A stretch of 64,000 nt of DNA from Jannaschia formosa (GTDB lineage Bacteria; Pseudomonadota; Alphaproteobacteria; Rhodobacterales; Rhodobacteraceae), in NCBI RefSeq assembly GCF_003340555.1, contig NZ_QPLJ01000001.1:434001-498000 (forward strand). Reading direction: 5' to 3'. The notes below the pieces were generated by a model. It was not told the DNA's origin. It saw nothing but the letters and a program-made list of their open reading frames with translations, and made no database searches. This document shows positions 52,628-61,838 of the stretch, piece after piece (the stretch's first letter is position 1; each line of letters begins with the position of its first letter). Made by a program: the position numbers and the translations under genes.

Positions 52628-52855
52628 TCACTCCTTCTCGCGGCGCATCTTGCGGACACGCAGCAGCATAATCAGCGCGAAGGCCAGGGCGGCCAATGCG
52701 ACAAGATCGGCCAGGGCCAGCCAGCGGGGCGGCAGGCCATAGGCCGCCCCCGCCCATTGCAGCGGCAGCCAGATCGCGAACGTGCCGAGGATCGTCAGCG
52801 CGACGTTGCGCTGGGTTCGGGCGATGCGCCTGTCTTGGTCCGAGGGGCCGGTCAT
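52628..52855 (-). CDS. DUF5337-type small membrane protein
   Basis: A 75-residue protein with two hydrophobic helices (about residues 20-38 and 45-64) and charged ends. I assign it to DUF5337, a Rhodobacterales family found in the nuo operon. It lies 5 bases before nuoF. It may be an operon-specific assembly factor, but nothing direct shows this. Confidence 0.78.
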   Translation of the reverse strand: MTGPSDQDRRIARTQRNVALTILGTFAIWLPLQWAGAAYGLPPRWLALADLVALAALAFALIMLLRVRKMRREKE

Positions 52856-52931
52856 TTCGGCCCCTCTTCAACAGGTCGCGCGGGGCGCCGTCAAGCGCGA
52901 CCGGCCGAGGCGCAGCCGGCGGCGCGTCCGG

Positions 52932-54050
52932 TCAGTCCGCGTCGGCGTCACCGACCCGCCCAGCCGGGGCGGAGCCCGCCTCAGCGGCCAGAGCCCGGGC
53001 CTGCGCGACCCAGTCGTCCCGCGTCACCCGGCCCTTGAAGCCCTCGAGGTGCTGATCGACCCAGGCGGCCTCCCGGTCGGTCCAGCTTGCGATCTGGTCG
53101 AAATGCCAGAAGCCGATGGCGTTCAGCATGTCCTCCAGCTTCGGGCCGATGCCCCGGATCTTCTTGAGGTCGTCGCCGGACCCGCCGCGCGGCGCGTCCA
53201 GCGTCATGGGCTTCTCGCCCTCGACCTCGGCGGGATGGGATTCGGCCGGGGGCGGCCCCGGGATCGGCGCCGGATCGTCTGCGCTGGGCATCCTCGCGGA
53301 CCTGTCGTCGGAGGCGGGCGAACTGTCGGGCAGCGTGCCGCTCGACGCCTCGACGGTGTCGTCGCCGCGGCCGGGCTCGTTGTAGCTCTGGACCGAGTGA
53401 GTGGCCGTCGGACGGACCGTCACCGCGGCGCCCCCCGCGAGCGCGGCCTCGTTCCGCGAGATCCGGCCGGGGGCTTCGCCTTCGAAGGGAAGCGGCGGCT
53501 CCGGCGCCACGATTCGGCCGTTGAGCGGCGCGGGCTGCGCCATCGGCCTCGCATTCGCGGTGGCGCCCACGGGCCGCGCGACACCCGGGTCGCTGGCGTT
53601 GATCGGCGCGGGCGCGGGGACGAGCGTCGCGGGCGCCGTCTCGATCGTGCCGCGGATCGGCTGGCGGAAGGACCGGCCGCTCAGCCCGCGATGCCCCCGG
53701 GCGTCCGAGATCATCGAGCGCTCGATGTCTGTCCTGTGGGGCGAGGGCGCGTTCAGGTCGCGCGGGCGCATCGCCTCCAGATCGACGGCGAGCCCCTGCT
53801 CCGCGCCGCCCATGCGGCGGGTCGGGGGCCGGTGGTCCAGCGCGTCGGCGGGCAGCACGCGACCGACGCTGACCGCGATGACCCCGCCGAGGGCTAGCAG
53901 GACCACCCCGCCGGCGAAGGCCGCCTGCAGGAAGGTCCAGTCTCCGATGATCCGGAGAAGGGCGAAGGTCGCGACGCCGACCAGGGCCGCGACGCCCCAG
54001 CTGCTCGCTGCGGCCTCGCGCGCCGGGATCGGACGAAGTTGTTGTTGCAT
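52932..54050 (-). CDS. Membrane protein with C-terminal helix-hairpin-helix domain
   Basis: A 372-residue protein: two N-terminal helices (about residues 19-60), a long disordered Pro/Ala/Asp-rich middle (about 70-285) and a C-terminal helix-hairpin-helix domain of about 60 residues starting [19 protein letters not shown]. The same domain ends the NuoE protein encoded just upstream, nearly residue for residue (for example RVTRDDWVAQA against [11 protein letters not shown]). HhH domains usually bind DNA or act as interaction modules; a role inside an electron-transport operon is not obvious. It starts ATG at 54050. Confidence 0.85.
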   Translation of the reverse strand: MQQQLRPIPAREAAASSWGVAALVGVATFALLRIIGDWTFLQAAFAGGVVLLALGGVIAVSVGRVLPADALDHRPPTRRMGGAEQGLAVDLEAMRPRDLNAPSPHRTDIERSMISDARGHRGLSGRSFRQPIRGTIETAPATLVPAPAPINASDPGVARPVGATANARPMAQPAPLNGRIVAPEPPLPFEGEAPGRISRNEAALAGGAAVTVRPTATHSVQSYNEPGRGDDTVEASSGTLPDSSPASDDRSARMPSADDPAPIPGPPPAESHPAEVEGEKPMTLDAPRGGSGDDLKKIRGIGPKLEDMLNAIGFWHFDQIASWTDREAAWVDQHLEGFKGRVTRDDWVAQARALAAEAGSAPAGRVGDADAD

Positions 54051-54086
54051 CTCAATGCCTCCCCATGGGTCATGGGGAGCGGGCGG

Positions 54087-55412
54087 TCACTCCGCCTCTC
54101 CCCTGTCGCGGCGGGCGGGGACTTCGGGTTCCCCCCCGTCACGCAACACCTTAGCTTGTTTCACCCATTCGTCACGCGTCACGCGGCCCCTGAACCCTTC
54201 GAGGTTCCGGTCGACCCAGGCGACCTCGGCCTCCGACCAGTCGGCGATCTGGTCGAAATGATAGAATCCCAGGGAGTTGCAGATTTCGGCCAGCTTCGGC
54301 CCGATGCCTCGAATCCTCGTCAGATCGTCGCCCGCCCCCTCGCGCGGGGCGCTCAGCGACGGAGGCTTGACCGGCGTCGCATCCGAGGCCGTCGCCTCGA
54401 TGGCGGTCTGCGTGCCCTCCGGCTCTCCGTCGGTATCGGTGGTGCCGGTGACGGCCGTCCCCTTGTCTTCCATGCCCCCGCCGGGATAGCCGCCGGGCCG
54501 GTCGATGACGCTGCCCTCCTCCGGCTTGCCCGTCGGCGTCGCGTCGGAGCCGCGGACATTGGCCATGCCGTCGCTGGCATCGCCCCGGTCGCGCGGCGGC
54601 TCCTCCGCGCCGGCGGCGCGGCCGCCCGGCCGGTCCTGCCGGCTGGTCGGCGGCAACAGCGAGTCGCGCGAAGCGGCGACCGGATCGGGATCGGCCTGCT
54701 CCGCCGCCCGCCACGGCGTCCGGAGCGGCACCTCGGTTCCGTCGATGCGCTTGATCGTGTCGCCGATCTCGGCGGCCAGCGCGACGGAGGCGTTGCGGTC
54801 GTGGTCGCGGTTTTCCGCATGGTCCTTCAGCGAGGTGACCCCGCCCAGCGGCTCGGATGCGAAACGCCCGTTCTGCGGCCCCGGCACCGGCACCTCGCCC
54901 GCGCGGAACTGGTCCAGCATCTCCGCGAAGCGCTCGGGCGTCAGGTCTTCGTAATAGTCCTTGCCGATCTGGGCCATCGGCGCGTTCGAGCAGGCGCCGA
55001 GGCACTCGACCTCCTCCCACGAAAGCTTTCCGTCCTCGGAAATCTCGTGCGGGCGCTTTGCGATCTTGTCCTTGCAGACGGCGACGAGGTCCTCGGCCCC
55101 GCAGATCATGCAGGAGGTTGTGCCGCAGATCTGGATATGCGCGACGGCGCCGACCGGCTGGAGCTGGAACATGAAGTAGAAGGTCGCGACCTCCAGCACG
55201 CGGATATAGGCCATGCCGAGCATCTGGGCGACATGCTCCATCGCCGGACGGGTCAGCCAGCCCTCCTGCTCCTGCGCGCGCCAGAGCAGCGGGATGACGG
55301 CGCTGGCCTGCCGCCCCTCCGGATACTTGGTGATCTGCGCCTCGGCCCATTTCTGGTTGGCCGGGGTGAAGGCGAAGCTTTCGGGCTGTTCGGGGTGGAG
55401 GCGGCGGAGCAT
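54087..55412 (-). CDS. nuoE: NADH-quinone oxidoreductase subunit E with C-terminal HhH extension
   Basis: A 441-residue protein. Residues 1-170 are a normal NuoE with the [2Fe-2S] ligands in CGTTSC and CLGAC (N1a). Then comes a disordered, acidic and Pro/Gly-rich linker of about 190 residues and a helix-hairpin-helix domain (about 375-430; [20 protein letters not shown]). Ordinary NuoE is about 165-240 residues; extended forms are known in Rhodobacter relatives. The extension is nearly identical to the C-terminal domain of the adjacent membrane protein. Confidence 0.93.
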   Translation of the reverse strand: MLRRLHPEQPESFAFTPANQKWAEAQITKYPEGRQASAVIPLLWRAQEQEGWLTRPAMEHVAQMLGMAYIRVLEVATFYFMFQLQPVGAVAHIQICGTTSCMICGAEDLVAVCKDKIAKRPHEISEDGKLSWEEVECLGACSNAPMAQIGKDYYEDLTPERFAEMLDQFRAGEVPVPGPQNGRFASEPLGGVTSLKDHAENRDHDRNASVALAAEIGDTIKRIDGTEVPLRTPWRAAEQADPDPVAASRDSLLPPTSRQDRPGGRAAGAEEPPRDRGDASDGMANVRGSDATPTGKPEEGSVIDRPGGYPGGGMEDKGTAVTGTTDTDGEPEGTQTAIEATASDATPVKPPSLSAPREGAGDDLTRIRGIGPKLAEICNSLGFYHFDQIADWSEAEVAWVDRNLEGFRGRVTRDEWVKQAKVLRDGGEPEVPARRDRGEAE

Positions 55413-55486
55413 CGGGGTCCTCGCATATGGTCTGGGCTGCGTCTTAACGCGACGATGCCGCGTGCGAAAGGGCGCGACGGCCGCGG

Positions 55487-55681
55487 CTAGAAGTATCGGA
55501 CGGTGAGGATCACGCAGGTGACGACCAGCACGAGGGCCGGCAGCTGCGCACGGTCGCAGAACCGCACGAACCGGCCGCTATGCGACCCGCGCCCCATCGA
55601 GACGAGGAACACCGTCAGGAAGAAAAGGACCGCGAGCGGCGTGACGACGTAGAGCGCCCAGGCGAGGGTGGTGGCGGCCAT
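55487..55681 (-). CDS. Small membrane protein between nuoD and nuoE
   Basis: A 64-residue protein with two hydrophobic helices (about residues 5-24 and 43-60) separated by a basic, Gly/Ser-rich loop ([17 protein letters not shown]). I start at the ATG at 55681; an in-frame start at 55711 adds ten residues of unrelated sequence. Interspersed nuo-operon gene; no family recognised. Confidence 0.65.
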   Translation of the reverse strand: MAATTLAWALYVVTPLAVLFFLTVFLVSMGRGSHSGRFVRFCDRAQLPALVLVVTCVILTVRYF

Positions 55682-55682
55682 G

Positions 55683-55916
55683 TCAGGTCGTCCGCGATGC
55701 GGCCGGGACACGCCGGGCCTCTGGCTCGACGCGGCGATCGTGGGGCAGATTTTGCCGGAAACGTCCGATCCGCGCGGTCGCGTCCGGTTCCGTCATGCCC
55801 GCTGCTTGATCGGAAGTCTCCTGACGTCGCTTTGGCGAGATTCGGGCGAATGCTTTCTCGGCCCGCGGATCGAGGATGACGGGATCGGGATGCTCCCGAT
55901 CGAATGCTCCGAGCAC
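55683..55916 (-). CDS. Possible small gene between nuoD and the membrane gene
   Basis: A minus-strand frame is open from the end of nuoD and closes with TGA one base before the ATG of the 64-residue membrane gene. It has coding-like third positions in its first half (AFDREHPDPVILDPRAEKAF), less so afterwards. Possible starts are GTG at 55916 or a downstream ATG. No family recognised, and the region may be non-coding. Reported because the spacing is otherwise unexplained. Confidence 0.28.
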   Translation of the reverse strand: MLGAFDREHPDPVILDPRAEKAFARISPKRRQETSDQAAGMTEPDATARIGRFRQNLPHDRRVEPEARRVPAASRTT

Positions 55917-55972
55917 GAGGCGGGCGGCGGCGCCAAGGCGCTGCCGCCCTTCCTCGTCCAGGACGCCCTCGC

Positions 55973-57208
55973 CTATCGGTCGATCTCCCCGAACACCACG
56001 TCCAGCGTTCCGATGATCGCCGCCACGTCGGCCAGCTGGTGGCCGCGCGTGATGTGGTCCATCGCCTGCAGGTGCAGGTATCCCGGCCCGCGCAGCTTGA
56101 TGCGGTAGGGCTTGTTGGTCCCGTCGGAGACCATGTAGACCCCGAACTCCCCCTTCGGGTTCTCGGCCGCGGCATAGACCTCGCCCTCGGGCACGCGGAA
56201 GCCCTCGGTATAGAGCTTGAAGTGGTGGATCAGGCTCTCCATCGAGGTCTTCATGTCGCCGCGCGAGGGCGGGGTCATCTTGCCCCGGGCCAGCACGTCG
56301 CCCTGCCCCTCCGGGGCCCGCAGCTTCTCGATGGCCTGCTGCATGATGCGGACCGACTGCCGCATCTCCTCCATCCGGACGAGGTAGCGGTCGAAGCAGT
56401 CGCCGTTCCTGCCGGTCGGGATCAGGAACTCGAACTCGTCGTAGCACTCGTAGGGCTGCGCGCGGCGCAGGTCCCAGGCGAGGCCCGATCCCCGCGCCAT
56501 CACGCCCGAGAATCCCCAGTCCATCACCTCCTGCTCGGAGACGATGGCGATGTCGACGTTGCGCTGCTTGAAGATCCGGTTCTCGGTCAGCAGCCCGTCG
56601 ATGTCGTCGAGCACCGTCGGGAAGTGCTGGCACCACGCCTCGATGTCGTCGATCAGGTCGGTGGTTATGTCCTGGTGCACGCCGCCGGGCCGGCAATAGG
56701 CCATGTGCATCCGCCCGCCCGAGGCGCGCTCGCAGTAGGTCATGAGCTTCTCGCGCTCCTCGAAGCCCCAGAGCGGCGGCGTCAGCGCGCCCACGTCCAT
56801 CGCCTGCGTGGTGACGTTGAGCAGGTGGCTCAGGATGCGCCCGATCTCGGCGTAGAGCACGCGGATCAGCTGCGCCCGCCGCGGAACGGGCGTGCCGGTC
56901 AGCTTCTCGATCGCCATGCACCAGACATGCTCCTGGTTGAACGGCGCGACATAGTCGAGTCGGTCCAGATAGGGCAGGTTCTGGAGGTAGGTCCGGCTCT
57001 CCATCAGCTTCTCGGTGCCGCGGTGGAGCAGGCCGATATGCGGGTCGCACCGCTCCACGATCTCGCCGTCGAGCTCCAGCACGAGACGCAGCACGCCGTG
57101 CGCCGCCGGGTGCTGCGGTCCGAAGTTGATGTTGAAGTTGCGGATCTTCTGCTCGCCGGTGAGGGCGTCTTCGTAGCCGCGCGGGGATGTCAGGTCACCG
57201 TCCATCAT
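55973..57208 (-). CDS. nuoD: NADH-quinone oxidoreductase subunit D
   Basis: A 411-residue peripheral subunit forming part of the quinone cavity. The opening [27 protein letters not shown] carries the His of the quinone site; [24 protein letters not shown] and the acidic C-terminal end ([10 protein letters not shown]) match the family. Length is normal. It lies 10 bases downstream of the NTF2-like gene. Confidence 0.97.
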   Translation of the reverse strand: MMDGDLTSPRGYEDALTGEQKIRNFNINFGPQHPAAHGVLRLVLELDGEIVERCDPHIGLLHRGTEKLMESRTYLQNLPYLDRLDYVAPFNQEHVWCMAIEKLTGTPVPRRAQLIRVLYAEIGRILSHLLNVTTQAMDVGALTPPLWGFEEREKLMTYCERASGGRMHMAYCRPGGVHQDITTDLIDDIEAWCQHFPTVLDDIDGLLTENRIFKQRNVDIAIVSEQEVMDWGFSGVMARGSGLAWDLRRAQPYECYDEFEFLIPTGRNGDCFDRYLVRMEEMRQSVRIMQQAIEKLRAPEGQGDVLARGKMTPPSRGDMKTSMESLIHHFKLYTEGFRVPEGEVYAAAENPKGEFGVYMVSDGTNKPYRIKLRGPGYLHLQAMDHITRGHQLADVAAIIGTLDVVFGEIDR

Positions 57209-57218
57209 GTCGGTCTCC

Positions 57219-57608
57219 TCAAACTTTCAGGTCCGAGGCGCCCATCGTGCGGAACACCTTGGTCAGCAATTTCCAGCTTCCCTCCACCCGCACGAACCCC
57301 AGATGGTCCTCATAGCGGCGCGGCGGCACGTCGACCCAAAGGTGGACGCGCGCGATCTCGTCGCCCGCCACGTCGATGCTCAGGATCTCCGCCGAGACCT
57401 CGCCCGGGAAGGCAGACCGCCCGCGCACACGCGCGAGGTAGGACGCCTTGTCCCAGAAATTCGCGCCGCCCTCGGCGGTGATCTCTGTCATCTGGAACCG
57501 ATCGTGGCAGATCTCTTCAAAGATCTCGGGGCGGGCGTGGTAGACGCCCTCGCAATAGGCCTCGGCCAAGGCACGGATGGCGGCCTCGGAGGAAACGACA
57601 CCAACCAT
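57219..57608 (-). CDS. NTF2-like (SnoaL/DUF4440-type) protein
   Basis: A 129-residue alpha+beta protein with the cone-shaped NTF2-like fold pattern: a first helix ([20 protein letters not shown]), the [14 protein letters not shown] strand region and the closing strands [21 protein letters not shown]. Such proteins bind small ligands or are enzymes of varied function. The ATG at 57608 shares its A with the stop of the upstream gene (TGATG). Between nuoC and nuoD is one of the interspersed positions. Ligand unknown. Confidence 0.75.
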   Translation of the reverse strand: MVGVVSSEAAIRALAEAYCEGVYHARPEIFEEICHDRFQMTEITAEGGANFWDKASYLARVRGRSAFPGEVSAEILSIDVAGDEIARVHLWVDVPPRRYEDHLGFVRVEGSWKLLTKVFRTMGASDLKV

Positions 57609-57811
57609 CACGAGACGCCCCGGGGCTTGTCGTCCTTGAAGGCCATGACCCAGAGAAGGATCAGCGCCACGAGCGGGAAGATCGCCAGGAGGCCGAGCCA
57701 GCTCGGCATCCCGAAGCGGGGCAGCAGCTTCCAGAACGGGATCACGACCAGCGCGCCGAGGATCAGCATCCAGCCGAAACCGCCCAGGCCCATGCCATAG
57801 GAGCCCATCAT
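57608..57811 (-). CDS. Small membrane protein between nuoC and nuoD
   Basis: A 67-residue protein with a Met/Gly-rich start ([13 protein letters not shown]) and two helices (about residues 13-27 and 37-57). It overlaps the nuoC stop (ATGA). The charged end ([10 protein letters not shown]) should be cytoplasmic. No family recognised. Confidence 0.68.
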   Translation of the reverse strand: MMGSYGMGLGGFGWMLILGALVVIPFWKLLPRFGMPSWLGLLAIFPLVALILLWVMAFKDDKPRGVS

Positions 57812-58413
57812 GCCTTGCCCCCCTTCTCGTCCCCCGGCAGCATGTATTCCGCACCCTCCCACGGGGAGAGGAAGTCGAAGATCCGGTATTCCTGCGTCAG
57901 GTTCACCGGCTCGTAGACGACGCGCTTCTGCACCTCGTCGTAGCGGACCTCGGTATAGCCCGTCGTCGGGAAGTCCTTGCGCATCGGATAGCCGCGGAAG
58001 CCGTAGTCGGTGAGGATGCGGCGCAGGTCCGGGTGGCCCGAGAAGAGGATGCCGAACATGTCGAACACCTCCCGCTCGAACCAGTTGGCCGAGGGATGGA
58101 TGTCGATGATCGAGGGGACGATCTCTTCCTCGCGCACATAGGCCTTCAGCCGGATGCGCTGGTTCCGGTACATCGACAGGAAGTGGTAGACGACGCAGAA
58201 GCGCTTTTCGTCGCCCGGATAATCGATGGCGGTGATGTCCACCAGCGAGGCGAAGCGGCACTGCTCGTCGGTCTTCAGGAAGTCGACCAGCGCGGGGATG
58301 TCGGTCGGCTGGGCCTCCACGGTCAGTTCGTCCCGCGCGATGGTCCAGTCGGCCACCAGGTCCGGCTGGCGCAGCTTCACGTGATCGATCAGCTCGGCGA
58401 GTTGCTGGGTCAT
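57808..58413 (-). CDS. nuoC: NADH-quinone oxidoreductase subunit C
   Basis: A 201-residue peripheral subunit of complex I. The conserved core [19 protein letters not shown], the [29 protein letters not shown] region and the PLRKD-like [17 protein letters not shown] are intact. Nothing else is fused. It shares an ATGA overlap with the next gene and lies 28 bases before nuoB. Confidence 0.97.
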   Translation of the reverse strand: MTQQLAELIDHVKLRQPDLVADWTIARDELTVEAQPTDIPALVDFLKTDEQCRFASLVDITAIDYPGDEKRFCVVYHFLSMYRNQRIRLKAYVREEEIVPSIIDIHPSANWFEREVFDMFGILFSGHPDLRRILTDYGFRGYPMRKDFPTTGYTEVRYDEVQKRVVYEPVNLTQEYRIFDFLSPWEGAEYMLPGDEKGGKA

Positions 58414-58441
58414 CGCAGCGATCCTTCCATTTCCGCGCGGC

Positions 58442-58975
58442 TCATCTCACGAGTGTCCCCGTCCGGCGGATCTTCCGCTGAAGCTGCAGCAGCCCGTAGA
58501 GCAGCGCCTCGGCCGTCGGCGGGCATCCCGGAACATAGAGGTCCACCGGCACGATCCGGTCGCAGCCCCGCACCACGGAATAGCTGTAGTGATAATAGCC
58601 GCCCCCGTTCGCGCAGGAGCCCATCGATAGCACATAGCGCGGCTCGGGCATCTGGTCGTAGACCTTGCGCAGCGCGGGGGCCATCTTGTTGGTCAGCGTG
58701 CCGGCCACGATCATCAGGTCCGACTGGCGCGGAGAGGCGCGGGGCGCCATGCCGAAGCGTTCCGCGTCGTAGCGGGGCATGGCGGTATGCATCATCTCGA
58801 CGGCGCAGCAGGCCAGCCCGAAGGTCATCCAGTGCAGGCTGCCGGTGCGCGCCCAGTTGATGATGTCCTCGGTCGAGGTCAGCAGGAAGCCCTTGTCCTG
58901 AAGCTCCCGGTTGAGGAGCTGCGTCGCATGCTCCTTGTCGCCGCCTGCGGTGTTCAGGGATGTCTGCACGCCCAT
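58442..58975 (-). CDS. nuoB: NADH-quinone oxidoreductase subunit B
   Basis: A 177-residue peripheral subunit that holds the [4Fe-4S] cluster N2 next to the quinone. The four Cys lie in [10 protein letters not shown] (the tandem Cys pair), MGSCANGGG and [14 protein letters not shown]. The ATG at 58975 ([13 protein letters not shown]) is the family start; upstream open frame is not homologous. It is separated from nuoA by an unusual 453-base gap. Confidence 0.97.
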   Translation of the reverse strand: MGVQTSLNTAGGDKEHATQLLNRELQDKGFLLTSTEDIINWARTGSLHWMTFGLACCAVEMMHTAMPRYDAERFGMAPRASPRQSDLMIVAGTLTNKMAPALRKVYDQMPEPRYVLSMGSCANGGGYYHYSYSVVRGCDRIVPVDLYVPGCPPTAEALLYGLLQLQRKIRRTGTLVR

Positions 58976-59428
58976 GGCTCGCTCCTGGCTATGTCGAGGC
59001 GCGGTCTGGGGGCGCCCCGGGGTGGTCTGCGGTCTACCGCGCGGCCCAGACAGGGTCAACGCGGGCTCGGAGAACATATAAGGAGGCCGGACCGCTTCCC
59101 CCCTGCGACCGAACGTAGCCCGGGCTTGGCCGCAGAATGCCTGACGCCGCGCCGGAGGCGCCCTCGATGTGGGATGGTTGGGGCGGAGGTCTTTCGGTTA
59201 GGCAGAAGGAGAAGGGGCTTGAGTCCCAGGAGGCCGTTCCAGCCGAGTATACCGGGCGGAGAAGCGCAGGTTCGTCCTGACCGGTCATCCACTCCCCGGC
59301 GCATATTGCGGCACAGGTCATAGAATCGAGGTTGCGTCCGGGGCCATTGCCCCTGCCTTCCCGACGAAGATATCCCGCTGGGGCGCAGGCTGCGAAACGC
59401 CGGCGGTGCGGCGGGCCGCCCTCCAGCA
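58976..59428. other. Unassigned 453-base stretch between nuoA and nuoB
   Basis: No reading frame here has a recognisable product. The frames that are open (for example [17 protein letters not shown] on the minus strand) have composition unlike the neighbouring genes. A TTGACC-N17-TAGACC sequence on the minus strand (about 59036-59064) could be a promoter for nuoB. A self-complementary GGCGCC...GGCGCC-type hairpin lies at about 59148-59161 (GCGCCGGAGGCGCC). The stretch may be a decayed insertion or a regulatory spacer. Confidence 0.4.
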
Positions 59429-59794
59429 TCACTCCCAGTCGAGCGCGCCCTTCTTCCATTCGTAGGCGAAGCCCACGGTCAGAACCGTCAGGAAGACCAT
59501 CATCGACCAGAAGGCGGCGTCCGTCAGGCCCGCGAAGGACACGGCCCAGGGGAACAGGAACGCGATCTCGAGGTCGAAGATGATGAACAGGATCGCCACG
59601 AGGTAGAAGCGCACGTCGAACTTCATCCGCGCGTCGTCGAAGGCGTTGAAGCCGCATTCGTAGGCCGACACCTTCTCGGGGTCCGGCGCGCGCACCGCGA
59701 TCAGCGCCGCCGCGAGGATCAGCACGAGGCCGAGCCCGATGGCCACGCCCAGAAAGATCAGGATGGGCAGGTATTCCATGAGCATGATCGACAT
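59429..59794 (-). CDS. nuoA: NADH-quinone oxidoreductase subunit A
   Basis: A 121-residue membrane subunit with three helices. The conserved [26 protein letters not shown] loop contains the Cys/Gly motif at the quinone site, and [13 protein letters not shown] forms the second helix with its Asp/Glu. The first gene of the nuo operon. The SH3-domain gene upstream is on the same strand with 52 bases between them; start could also be at either of two internal ATGs. Confidence 0.97.
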   Translation of the reverse strand: MSIMLMEYLPILIFLGVAIGLGLVLILAAALIAVRAPDPEKVSAYECGFNAFDDARMKFDVRFYLVAILFIIFDLEIAFLFPWAVSFAGLTDAAFWSMMVFLTVLTVGFAYEWKKGALDWE

Positions 59795-59846
59795 GAGAGG
59801 CCTCCGCGCGCTTGCGGTCCTGGTCTAGGCCGGGCGGGCGCAGACG

Positions 59847-60509
59847 TCAACGCGCGGTAATGACATGGCGCGCCGCACCGACGAGCGTCATCTTGACCCA
59901 GCCGGGCCCGTCCGGCGTGCGGATCAGGCACCATTGCTCGGTCGCGTTGCAGGTCTCGATCGGGCCGCCCTCGCCCGGGTCGAGCTGTCCGATGACCGCG
60001 TGGTCCGTCCCCGGCCCCGCCCGCAGGTTCACGATCCCGTCGGTGACGTTGCGCATCGGGCGGGTCATCGACAGCAGCAGCGGGGGCCGCGTCCCCGCGA
60101 CGGGGTCTAGCCGCGAGGCCGCGCCGGGCGGCACGGCGTCGAGGATCGCACGTGGCAGGGGCGTGGCCTCCGGATCGAGCCCGACGCCGCTCTCCCCCGG
60201 CAGCGGAGTCACCTCGATCTCGCCCGGTAGCGGCAGGGGCCGGACCCCGGCGCCCGCGCTCTGGCTGGAGGGCAGCAACTCCATGTCGAGCCAGCCGACC
60301 TCCCGGTCGGTCGAGACGAGGCACCAGCGGCCCGACCAGTCGCAGCGCGTGACTTCGGCGGGCGCTCCGGGCGCCAGCTCGCCCACGACCGGGCCGAAGG
60401 CGTCCGGCCCGCTGCGCAGCGGGGCGGGCGCGGAGCCGAGGTTGCGGATGGGCTGCGCGGCCGCGGGCGACGCGATCAGGATGGCAAGACAGGCGAGCAG
60501 GCGAAGCAT
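59847..60509 (-). CDS. Secreted protein with two SH3-type domains
   Basis: A 220-residue protein with a signal peptide (1-18, ending SPAAA) and two bacterial SH3 domains: one at about residues 25-80 (APLRSGPDAFGPVVGELAPGAP, then WSGRWCLVS) and one at about 160-215 (VNLRAGPGTDHAVIGQLDPGEGG, then EQWCLIRT). The linker is Pro-rich. Such domains bind cell-wall peptides. A cell-wall context fits its neighbour, a lytic transglycosylase. It lies just before nuoA. Confidence 0.88.
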   Translation of the reverse strand: MLRLLACLAILIASPAAAQPIRNLGSAPAPLRSGPDAFGPVVGELAPGAPAEVTRCDWSGRWCLVSTDREVGWLDMELLPSSQSAGAGVRPLPLPGEIEVTPLPGESGVGLDPEATPLPRAILDAVPPGAASRLDPVAGTRPPLLLSMTRPMRNVTDGIVNLRAGPGTDHAVIGQLDPGEGGPIETCNATEQWCLIRTPDGPGWVKMTLVGAARHVITAR

Positions 60510-60568
60510 GGCGACCCCTCGGGTAACGACCGGACAAGAGATGCGCCCCGGCGAGGCCGTGGCAACCG

Positions 60569-61696
60569 TCAGCGCAGCGCCTGCAGCAGACCGGGGGACG
60601 GATCGCCCGTCACCGCCAGGCCATTGGCGCGCTGAAAGGCCTCGATGGCGGCGCGGCTGTTCGGGCCGATCACGCCGTCGTCGCCATCCGTATCGTAGCC
60701 CGCCGCTGTCAGCCGGCGCTGCAACTCCCTACGGTCGTCGATGTCGAGCCCGTAGCGGTCGGGCCCGAAGCCCTGCGCGAGCGGCCCGCCCCCCGCGATC
60801 CGCCCCGCCAGATAGGCCACGCCCAGCGCGTAGTTGTCGGAATTGTTGTAGCGCTTGATCGAGCCGTGGTTCGGCCCGGTGCGGAAGACCGGCCCGCCCG
60901 CATCCGTACGCAGGTTGCCGCCCGGATCCTCGCGCGAGACCAGCGCGCCGCGCTGCCAGCCGTTGCGCGACAGGTAGGCCGCGGTCGAGGCCAGCGCGTC
61001 GGACGGGTCCTCGGACCAGATGTCTCGGCGCCCGTCGCCGGTGAAGTCGACCGCGAAGGCCTGGTAGGAGGTGGGGATGAACTGCGTGTGCCCCATCGCC
61101 CCCGCCCAGGACCCGACCAGCCGCTGCGGCGTCGTGTCCCCCGATTGCAGGATGCGCAGCGCGGCGACGAGCTGCTGCTCGAAGAACCGCCCCCGCCGCC
61201 CGTCGAATGCCAGCGTCGAGGTCGAGGAGATCACGGGGATCGTCCCGCGTCGCTGGCCGTAGCGGCTCTCGACGCCCCAGATCGCGGCGACGATCTCGGC
61301 GGGCACGCCGTAGCGCGCCTCGATGGCTTCAAGCCGCCCGCGCTGCGCGGCAAAGGCGGCGCGGCCCTCGACGACGCGCTCCTCCCCGGCAATGATGGCG
61401 AGGTAGTCCTCGAAGCTGCGGCGGAACTCGGTCTGGTTGCGGTCGCGGCTGACCACGCCCGGAACGAAGCCCTGCCCCCGGAACGCGGCGTCGAGCACGT
61501 CCGCCCGGATGCCCTCGCCTGCGGCGCGGCGCTTGAAGCTCTCGACCCAGGCGGTCCAGCCGGGGGTGGTGCGCGGCACGAGGTCCGGGTCGGAATCCCG
61601 CGCGGCGGGGCGAACGGACGTCATCGGCTGCGCGCCGCCGCATCCGGCGAGCGGGATGGCGGCGAGCGAAAGCGTGAAGCTGCGTCGGGTGAGCAT
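60569..61696 (-). CDS. MltB-type lytic murein transglycosylase
   Basis: A 375-residue lipoprotein (lipobox LAAIPLAGC after an RRS-containing start) that cleaves the glycan strand of peptidoglycan. The transglycosylase domain has its catalytic Glu in IWGVESRYGQ, followed by GSWAGAMGHTQFIPTSYQ and NGWQRG typical of MltB. The C-terminal segment YDTDGDDGVIGPNSRAAIEAFQR is a peptidoglycan-binding PG_1 domain. Start ATG at 61696. The gene order SH3 protein-transglycosylase suggests a shared envelope function. Located at the inner leaflet of the outer membrane. Confidence 0.93.
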   Translation of the reverse strand: MLTRRSFTLSLAAIPLAGCGGAQPMTSVRPAARDSDPDLVPRTTPGWTAWVESFKRRAAGEGIRADVLDAAFRGQGFVPGVVSRDRNQTEFRRSFEDYLAIIAGEERVVEGRAAFAAQRGRLEAIEARYGVPAEIVAAIWGVESRYGQRRGTIPVISSTSTLAFDGRRGRFFEQQLVAALRILQSGDTTPQRLVGSWAGAMGHTQFIPTSYQAFAVDFTGDGRRDIWSEDPSDALASTAAYLSRNGWQRGALVSREDPGGNLRTDAGGPVFRTGPNHGSIKRYNNSDNYALGVAYLAGRIAGGGPLAQGFGPDRYGLDIDDRRELQRRLTAAGYDTDGDDGVIGPNSRAAIEAFQRANGLAVTGDPSPGLLQALR

Positions 61697-61838
61697 CGGC
61701 CTGCATGTCCTTCTGACGAGGGGTTGCCCGTCAGGCTACAGGACCGGCGCCCGGGGGCCAAGCGCCCCTTGGCGCCGCCGCCCGCCGCCACCGGCCCCGC
61801 CTCCGGTCGACCGGAGACGGCGCGCGGGTCGACCCGCG

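Noticed and set aside
59034-59657. Minus-strand ORF spanning the nuoA-nuoB gap
   Set aside because: Its N-terminal part is an out-of-frame reading of nuoA and the remainder has no homology or coding-like composition.
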